Shown: positions 6,515 to 10,669 of the stretch, piece after piece
How the letters are laid out: the number at the start of each line of letters is the position of its first letter
Numbering within the stretch: the first letter of the stretch is position 1
NCBI GenBank assembly: GCA_905214345.1
Contig: CAJMLV010000061.1
Coordinates: 1 to 10,669, forward strand
From: an uncultured bacterium
Lineage (GTDB): Bacteria; Bacillota; Clostridia; Oscillospirales; Ruminococcaceae
Direction: 5' to 3'
DNA: 10,669 nt
Made by a program: the position numbers and the translations under genes
Notes under the pieces: generated by a model
Databases searched by the model: none
Told to the model about the DNA's origin: nothing
The model's input: only the letters and a program-made list of their open reading frames with translations

Positions 6515-6551
6515 GTGCGGCGCAGTGCAGACCGCTGCGCCGCACTATTTT
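6515..6551 (+). terminator. GC-rich terminator just upstream of the helicase gene
   Basis: GTGCGGCGCAG (6515-6525) and CTGCGCCGCAC (6535-6545) make a perfect 11-bp stem with a nine-base loop, followed by TATTTT. It sits 26 bases before the helicase start, so it either ends the structured RNA or attenuates transcription into the helicase-recombinase block. Confidence 0.75.
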
Positions 6552-6576
6552 GCCATCAACCAAGGAGATGATCCTA

Positions 6577-6801
6577 TTGACTAATCCAGAAACCGGATAC
6601 GAGAAAGCCCACCGACAAGCAGAGCAGATCTTCCGGGAAGTGTTTTCGGCCAGAGGGATGAACGTACGCGAAGGCCAGATACGATTGTGCCATGCGATGC
6701 TGGATACCTTGTTTGGCAGGGATGTGGCCCTGTGTGACGCCGGTGTGGGTCTGGGCAAGACCTATGCCTATCTGGTAGCCTGCATTTTGTGGCAGCTTTA
6801 A
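6577..6801 (+). pseudogene. DinG/XPD-type helicase, N-terminal fragment ended by in-frame TAA
   Basis: This is the first 74 codons of a superfamily 2 helicase that continues in the same frame after a TAA at 6799-6801. Visible are an upstream REGQ motif near residues 31-34 (Q-motif position) and Walker A, DAGVGLGKT, at residues 54-62. The best start is TTG 6577, nine bases after GGAG (6564-6567) of AAGGAG. ATG 6568 directly abuts that site and ATG 6550 lies inside the terminator tail. The fragment alone carries the ATP P-loop but no DEAH box or helicase C-domain, so it cannot be an active helicase. One substitution at 6799-6801 would restore a complete gene; a sequencing error is an alternative explanation. 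Confidence 0.75.
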
Positions 6802-6813
6802 AAGCCGCATCCA

Positions 6814-8598
6814 ATGCAGCGGCCGGTGGTGATCTCCACGGCCAGCATCACGCTGCAGAATGCAATTCTGGAAGAATACATACCGTTTTTATCTGATGCT
6901 TTAATACAGAACGGATATATTCGAGAGCCGATCTGTGCCGTGTTGCGAAAAGGAAAGGAACGCTTCGTTTGCGATGTGCGTTTGCTGATTCGCCAAAAAC
7001 AGATTTCAGCAAGAGGAAAACGCTTTCGTAAGCGGGCCACCATGCTGGGAGAAGCCAAGCAGTGTCTGGACCTGGACAGGCTGCCGAATCTGCCTCACTA
7101 TGAGCGTCGCCTGATTTGTGTGCCGAGTCACTGTGGCCGCAGCTGCATCGCACATACGGACTGCCGCTATCGGCAATATCTGAAAGCATCCAACGGGCCT
7201 TCGGTCACGATCCAGGTCTGCAATCACAATTACCTGCTGGCAGACACGGCCCACCGGCAGAACGGGTGGACGCCGCTTTTGAAGGATTACCAGGCTCTGG
7301 TGATCGACGAGGCACACAAGCTGCCGGAAACAGTACGCCAGATGAACACCCGGCGGATCTGTTCGGCAGAGTTGCTCGCCTATGAAAAAATGCTGACGGC
7401 CGGTCATTGCGGGCTGAGCGCGCAGAAACTCCGAGCCGTCACCCGGGAATTCCTCGCGGCATTTGCGCCGCCGGAAACGAAAGCAGAACGGGCAATACCG
7501 CTGAAACAGACAAAGGTCGGAACCGCGGCGCTCCAGCATCTGGACAAAGCAATCGGCGAAATTCTGAAACAGAGGCCCGAAGCAATGCCCCGAGGACTGC
7601 GCGGCAAACTAAGCGCAGTACAGCAGCTGATACCGCTGTTCTTAGGTACAGACAGCACCTTTGTGCGCTATCTTACCTGGCACCGGGAAAGTGGTGGGAT
7701 CGGCGTGGAACTGTGTGCCGTACCGTTTGATCTGCCGAAATGTCTGACCTCTGCACTTTGGGATGAACAAAAGCCTGCGATCCTTACTTCGGGTACACTG
7801 GCCGCAGGGGAAGACTTTTCACATGCTGAAAAGCGAATGGGACTGGACCGGGGCACGCTGCTGCGCACCCTGAAAGTCCTTTCACCCTTTGATTACAAGA
7901 AAAACTGTATGTTGTATTTCCCGGAATCCCGGCGGTGCAAGAGTGAACCGGAGGAGGAGCGCATTGCCCGGCAGATCGAAGAACTGGTTTGTGCGGCAAA
8001 CGGTCACACGCTGGTGCTGTTTACATCCTATGACCAGATGGGCCGTGTCTACGAAAAACTGAAGGACAAACTTCCTTTACCCGTTTTGCAGCTGCGGCGC
8101 AATGCACAGAGCTATCTGCAGCAGTTCAAACAACTGCCCAATGCGGTTCTGTTCGCCAGCGGTGCCTGTTGGGAAGGAGTGGATTTTCCTGGGGATATGG
8201 TTTCTCTGCTTGTGATCCCGAGGCTTCCGTTCCCCGTGCCCGATCCGCTGGGAGAAGCGCTGCGGACGCAATACTGCGATCTTCACAGTTACATCCAGAC
8301 CGAGATCGTGCCCGAAATGCAGATCAAGCTGCGGCAAGGCTTTGGCCGTGCCATCCGTACTGAAACGGACAGCTGCGTGGTAGCGATTCTCGACCCCCGC
8401 GCGGTTCCCGGCGGGCGCTACCACCGGGCAGTGCTGGACGCATTGCCGGAAATTCCCGTTGGCGCCTCGCTCCGGGCGGTCCGCAAATTTTACCGGAAGC
8501 ATAAAAGCCCGGAATACTTTTTGCCTAAATTATCCAGGGAGGTAGATTTATCATGCGAGCCATCTGTTTTATCCAGGAAGTCAAAAGTGGAGACCTGA
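6814..8598 (+). CDS. DinG/XPD-like Fe-S helicase, body separated from its Walker A by a stop codon
   Basis: The 594-residue continuation of the helicase begins with motif Ia (PVVISTASITLQ). Four cysteines fit an XPD/DinG iron-sulfur domain: Cys53 in ERFVCDVRL, then Cys107, Cys111 and Cys117 in HCGRSCIAHTDC. CNHNYLLAD and the DEAH box VIDEAHK (165-168) follow. Motif V is CWEGVDFPGD, followed by RLPFPVPDPL, and motif VI is QGFGRAIR (508-515). Such enzymes unwind DNA 5' to 3' using ATP and resolve unusual structures. ATG 6814 is merely the first ATG after the TAA, has no ribosome site, and the product lacks Walker A. So as drawn it is probably non-functional unless the stop is read through. In-frame coding in fact begins upstream at 6577. 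The 3' end overlaps the next gene by 46 bases, suggesting translational coupling to the recombinase-like genes. Confidence 0.85.
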   Translation: MQRPVVISTASITLQNAILEEYIPFLSDALIQNGYIREPICAVLRKGKERFVCDVRLLIRQKQISARGKRFRKRATMLGEAKQCLDLDRLPNLPHYERRLICVPSHCGRSCIAHTDCRYRQYLKASNGPSVTIQVCNHNYLLADTAHRQNGWTPLLKDYQALVIDEAHKLPETVRQMNTRRICSAELLAYEKMLTAGHCGLSAQKLRAVTREFLAAFAPPETKAERAIPLKQTKVGTAALQHLDKAIGEILKQRPEAMPRGLRGKLSAVQQLIPLFLGTDSTFVRYLTWHRESGGIGVELCAVPFDLPKCLTSALWDEQKPAILTSGTLAAGEDFSHAEKRMGLDRGTLLRTLKVLSPFDYKKNCMLYFPESRRCKSEPEEERIARQIEELVCAANGHTLVLFTSYDQMGRVYEKLKDKLPLPVLQLRRNAQSYLQQFKQLPNAVLFASGACWEGVDFPGDMVSLLVIPRLPFPVPDPLGEALRTQYCDLHSYIQTEIVPEMQIKLRQGFGRAIRTETDSCVVAILDPRAVPGGRYHRAVLDALPEIPVGASLRAVRKFYRKHKSPEYFLPKLSREVDLSCEPSVLSRKSKVET

Positions 8599-8930
8599 CC
8601 ATGCGGCAGCAGATCCTGATTTGCCGCAAAGCGCTGCGTAAACTGCGCTGGTCCTGCGTACAGGAAGTGTATGCTCAGGCTGGCACCGAAGACCAGCCGC
8701 TGTCGCTGCGCCCCGGTATGGCCGACCTGCTGCGCGCCGCGGCAGACGGCGAAGCAGATGTTCTGATCGTGGTGGATGCCGAGCATCTGCATTGCGGCCG
8801 CCCCGAACTGGAAGGGCTTATCGCTTCGCTGCTTTGCTATGGCATCCACACCTTCGGTGTTAAGTGCGGCTGGATCGAACCGGGCGGCCGGCACTGGATG
8901 GCTCTCCCGAATTACGATTCGGAGGTGTGA
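8553..8930 (+). CDS. Degenerate serine-recombinase-fold protein, first copy
   Basis: A 125-residue protein shaped like the N-terminal catalytic domain of a serine recombinase but without its active site. CRKALRKLRWSCVQEVYAQAG, the RPGMADLLRAAADGEADVLIVV segment and LEGLIASLLCYGIHTF align by eye with the usual helix, RPGL and strand-helix blocks. However, the YxRVSxxxQ catalytic serine motif is replaced by CFIQEVKSGDL, and the DRLxR motif by AEHLHC. It has no recombinase or zinc-ribbon DNA-binding domain. ATG 8553 follows AGGGAGG (8536-8542) inside the helicase 3' end. The next gene starts one base after its stop. It may be a catalytically dead partner, a directionality or regulatory factor, or a decayed copy; sequence alone does not choose. 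Confidence 0.65.
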   Translation: MRAICFIQEVKSGDLTMRQQILICRKALRKLRWSCVQEVYAQAGTEDQPLSLRPGMADLLRAAADGEADVLIVVDAEHLHCGRPELEGLIASLLCYGIHTFGVKCGWIEPGGRHWMALPNYDSEV

Positions 8931-8931
8931 G

Positions 8932-9372
8932 ATGGAACGCAAGAAAGAAGATGTGCTTTTCTTTCCGCGTGTCTGGTTGTATGCGCGCACAGGCAGCGGA
9001 CATCGCTCTGTTGCTGAACAGCAGCTGGCAGAACTTCGTGAATGGGCCAATTGCAATGGGTACTGTATAGTTGGCCAAAGCTGCGAATGTACCAAGGACA
9101 ATTCCTTTTGGCGGCCCGGTTTATTTTCCATGCTCCGGGCCGTGCGCAGGGGCGATGTCGATGCCGTGGCAGTAACAAGGCTCTCTCGATTTGCCCGTAA
9201 GAGAAGCAAACTTTGCAAGATCCTTGTCGAATTACAGGCAAGCGATGTGACGCTGATCACCACCGACGTAAGTTTGCGGTATCAGCTATATCTTTATGGT
9301 CTGGATCGTGTGATTGCAGATTGCCCGAAAGGAAGGAACCGGTGTGCAGGAATACATACAGCAGATGCCTGA
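8932..9372 (+). CDS. Serine-recombinase-fold protein, second short copy
   Basis: A 146-residue resolvase-like domain. LYARTGSGHRSVAEQQLAEL occupies the place of the YxRVSxxxQ motif, with Arg kept and a Ser one position off. RPGLFSMLRAVRRGDVDAVAV is a normal central block. TRLSRFAR matches DRLxR apart from Asp to Thr. VTLITTD is the usual strand after it. There is no large DNA-binding domain, so it is about a quarter of a large serine recombinase. ATG 8932 lies close behind GGAGGTG (8921-8927) and one base after the previous stop. An in-frame ATG at 8776 would overlap the preceding gene by 155 bases and is unlikely. It conserves more catalytic positions than its neighbour, but activity is doubtful. 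Its last 29 bases overlap the TnpW-like gene. Confidence 0.7.
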   Translation: MERKKEDVLFFPRVWLYARTGSGHRSVAEQQLAELREWANCNGYCIVGQSCECTKDNSFWRPGLFSMLRAVRRGDVDAVAVTRLSRFARKRSKLCKILVELQASDVTLITTDVSLRYQLYLYGLDRVIADCPKGRNRCAGIHTADA

Positions 9373-9538
9373 TGGCCGTACTCGGATACAACGGGAAGTA
9401 GAGGGGGGCTCCGTTACCATATACTTTTCGGAAAAAGACGATGAAGATACACTTGAAAAAGTAAAATCCATGATCATGGATGCCTATGCAGAGAGAAAAC
9501 ACCGTGAGGGTAAACCGTCAAATTCCGGCCCGCAATAA
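9344..9538 (+). CDS. Small TnpW-like transposon protein
   Basis: A 64-residue protein starting at GTG 9344, six bases after GGAAGGA (9331-9337). Its centre, RTRIQREVEGGSVTIYFSEKD, then EDTLEKVKSMI, resembles the short TnpW family named from the clostridial transposon Tn4451. That family has an Arg-rich start, a Gly-containing turn, a V-x-V/I-x-F-S-E strand and a terminal helix with DK or EK. Its function is unknown. It lies between two recombinase-fold genes, overlaps the upstream one by 29 bases and is followed by about 100 non-coding bases before the large recombinase. An in-frame TTG at 9314 would lengthen it by ten residues without a better ribosome site. The family call is by eye and moderate. 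Confidence 0.55.
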   Translation: MQEYIQQMPDGRTRIQREVEGGSVTIYFSEKDDEDTLEKVKSMIMDAYAERKHREGKPSNSGPQ

Positions 9539-9576
9539 GACAGGGATTTCTCCGTTTTGGTGATAGCTTTCCTGTC
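9539..9576. repeat. Imperfect palindrome upstream of the large recombinase
   Basis: GACAGGGA (9539-9546) pairs with TTCCTGTC (9569-9576), allowing one G-U pair. A second, weaker helix lies inside it (TCTCC against GGTGA, one mismatch). It begins directly after the TnpW-like stop codon and has no T-run, so it is a poor terminator. It could be an operator or a recombinase-binding site; there is no direct support for either. Confidence 0.35.
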
Positions 9577-9639
9577 CCGAAATGAGTACTGTTGGGATAG
9601 GCAAATAACCCATACTAAGAGAATGCGAGAGGAACAAAA

Positions 9640-10669
9640 ATGACATTTTGGGACCAACATAGGCAGGAAGTGGAGATCTCGCAGGCAGATCAGAAGTGGT
9701 TAGATGATTCGTATTTTATGACCCAACAGATACGGTTGGAGGTCGATGCACCACGGGCGGCCCTGTCCTACCGCGTTTCGACTAAGGGCCAGGTGGATCA
9801 CGATGATATTCCCATGCAGAAGATTGCCTGCCGGAAGTTTGCCCAGGAGCATGGCTGGCGTGTGGTACTGGAAAAAGCCGAGAAGGGAATCTCGGGTTCC
9901 AAAGTTTCTGCCAGTAAGCGGGACGTGATTCAAGAACTGCGCAGTGAGGCGAGCAGGGGTAACTTCGATATCCTTCTTGTATATATGTTTGACCGGCTGG
10001 GACGCATTGAGAGCGAAACACCCTTTGTACTGGAATGGTTCGTCCAGCATGGCATTCAGATGTGGAGCACCCACGAAGGCCAGCAGCGTATCGAGAGCCA
10101 CAGCGATAAGCTGATGAATTATATCCGGTTCTGGCAGGCAGCAGGGGAGAGCGAAAAGACCTCCATGCGAACCAGGGACCGTATCCGTCAGATCGTTTCC
10201 AGCGGACACTTTGCCGGAGGCTTTGTCCCTTACGGATATCGAGCTATTAATAAAGGTAGAGTCAACAAGAGAGACCAGCCCGTAAAGGACCTGGAAATCA
10301 ATCCAGATGAAGCGGAATGGGTCCGGGAAGTGTTTATAAAAGTGGCGGAAGAAGGTGCCAGCGGGTACGCCATGGCACAGATGCTGAACCAACGAGGGCT
10401 GCGTACCCGCCAGGGGGCGGAGTTTCAGTCTTCCAATATCAAGAGGATGATTCAGCACGAGGGGTACACGGGATATATCATTACCAAGGCAGCAAGATCA
10501 GAGTTCATGCCGCAGCTGCAGATCATTGACGAGGCTTTGTTTGCCAAGGCAAATGAGATGATCAGTAAGAGAAGCAAAAAGGCTCTGAAAGATAAAAACG
10601 CTGCCCAAAAGAGTGGCAATCCAACATTATTGGCCGGCATCGTCGTCTGCGCACATTGCGGGGCGAAGA
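9640..10669 (+). CDS. Large serine recombinase, 3' end cut by window
   Basis: At least 343 residues are visible, open to the window end. The catalytic domain has SYRVSTKGQ with the nucleophile Ser47 and Arg45, a segment IPMQKIACRKFAQEHGW, and the active-site MFDRLGR. The recombinase domain follows with HFAGGFVPYGYR, NPDEAEWVREVF, YAMAQMLNQRG and NIKRMIQHEGYTGYI. The zinc ribbon is just beginning at the end (CAHCGA). This is the enzyme expected to excise and integrate the element by cutting and rejoining att sites through a serine-DNA link. ATG 9640 follows GAGAGGAA (9627-9634). About 40 residues precede the catalytic core, longer than is usual, and homology to the core begins only near residue 39. 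It is the only one of three neighbouring recombinase-fold genes with an intact catalytic motif. Confidence 0.92.
   Translation, partial: MTFWDQHRQEVEISQADQKWLDDSYFMTQQIRLEVDAPRAALSYRVSTKGQVDHDDIPMQKIACRKFAQEHGWRVVLEKAEKGISGSKVSASKRDVIQELRSEASRGNFDILLVYMFDRLGRIESETPFVLEWFVQHGIQMWSTHEGQQRIESHSDKLMNYIRFWQAAGESEKTSMRTRDRIRQIVSSGHFAGGFVPYGYRAINKGRVNKRDQPVKDLEINPDEAEWVREVFIKVAEEGASGYAMAQMLNQRGLRTRQGAEFQSSNIKRMIQHEGYTGYIITKAARSEFMPQLQIIDEALFAKANEMISKRSKKALKDKNAAQKSGNPTLLAGIVVCAHCGAK

Larger units (their letters stand above)
4598..10669. mobile_element. Probable integrated mobile element, left portion, right end outside window
   Basis: After the xfp terminator the base composition drops abruptly to AT-rich. 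All recognisable genes from here belong to families typical of clostridial mobile elements: a Tn916 Orf6-like KTR protein, an XRE regulator, an HTH_11-type regulator, a DinG-like helicase, a TnpW-like protein and serine recombinases. No housekeeping gene reappears before the window ends inside the large serine recombinase. The exact left boundary is not visible; 4598-4720 is the likely junction zone. No att repeat can be identified, because the other end is missing. Whether this is an ICE, an IME, a transposon or a composite of two elements cannot be decided here. Confidence 0.6.

Noticed and set aside
6140..6551. Group II or group I intron, tmRNA, RNase P or IscB/IsrB-type guide RNA
   Set aside because: No domain V, intron core, tag peptide, RNase P consensus or associated nuclease gene is visible.
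6796..6804. TTTAAAA at the helicase stop as a frameshift slippery site
   Set aside because: The heptamer is not in the required register, and the helicase continues in the same frame after the stop, so a frameshift would not rescue it.
8776..8931. Upstream ATG extending the second recombinase-like gene
   Set aside because: It would overlap the preceding gene by 155 bases; ATG 8932 has its own ribosome site and homology begins only after it.
1..10669. CRISPR arrays, tRNA or rRNA genes, antiphage nucleases
   Set aside because: No regularly spaced repeats, tRNA cloverleaf or rRNA sequence was seen, and no defence-type gene other than the mobile-element helicase.

Overview
The window joins two kinds of DNA. 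Bases 1 to about 4600 are GC-rich and look chromosomal. They hold three co-directional pentose genes: the end of araA (L-arabinose isomerase), araD (L-ribulose-5-phosphate 4-epimerase) and a full-length phosphoketolase (xfp). An intrinsic terminator closes the operon at 4562-4597. The genes form a route from L-arabinose to L-ribulose, then (with a ribulokinase not seen here) L-ribulose-5-phosphate, D-xylulose-5-phosphate, and finally acetyl-phosphate plus glyceraldehyde-3-phosphate. The GC-rich codon use and the mobile-gene families next door suggest a gut Clostridia host of the Oscillospiraceae/Ruminococcaceae type (Faecalibacterium, Gemmiger or Subdoligranulum are plausible). That is inference, not identification.

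From about 4600 the sequence turns AT-rich and carries mobile-element genes. First come a small cysteine-rich KTR protein (+) and an XRE-family repressor-like protein (-) in convergent order. This is the order of orf6 and orf9 in Tn916-family conjugative transposons. A 450-bp non-coding stretch follows. It holds a likely repressor promoter, a possible 18-residue leader peptide and two consecutive hairpins, the second a strong terminator, so it looks like an attenuator. A DeoR/HTH_11-type small HTH protein follows at 5789-6115.

Between 6116 and 6576 there is no convincing gene. There is instead a dense set of hairpins with GNRA loops, a possible pseudoknot, and a GC-rich terminator just before the next gene. 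I read this as a structured RNA or long regulatory leader, unnamed.

The rest is a tightly packed or overlapping + strand block. It starts with a DinG/XPD-type helicase gene broken by one in-frame TAA. Next come two short serine-recombinase-like proteins made only of the catalytic-domain fold, with degenerate active sites, then a small TnpW-like protein. Last is a large serine recombinase with an intact catalytic motif, cut by the window end. The most natural reading is one side of an integrated element (ICE, IME or transposon) driven by a serine recombinase, inserted downstream of the arabinose/phosphoketolase operon. Its other end and any transfer genes are outside the window. The points most worth a second look are the structured RNA, the attenuator-like leader, the interrupted helicase, and the set of three serine-recombinase-fold genes of which only one looks catalytically competent.
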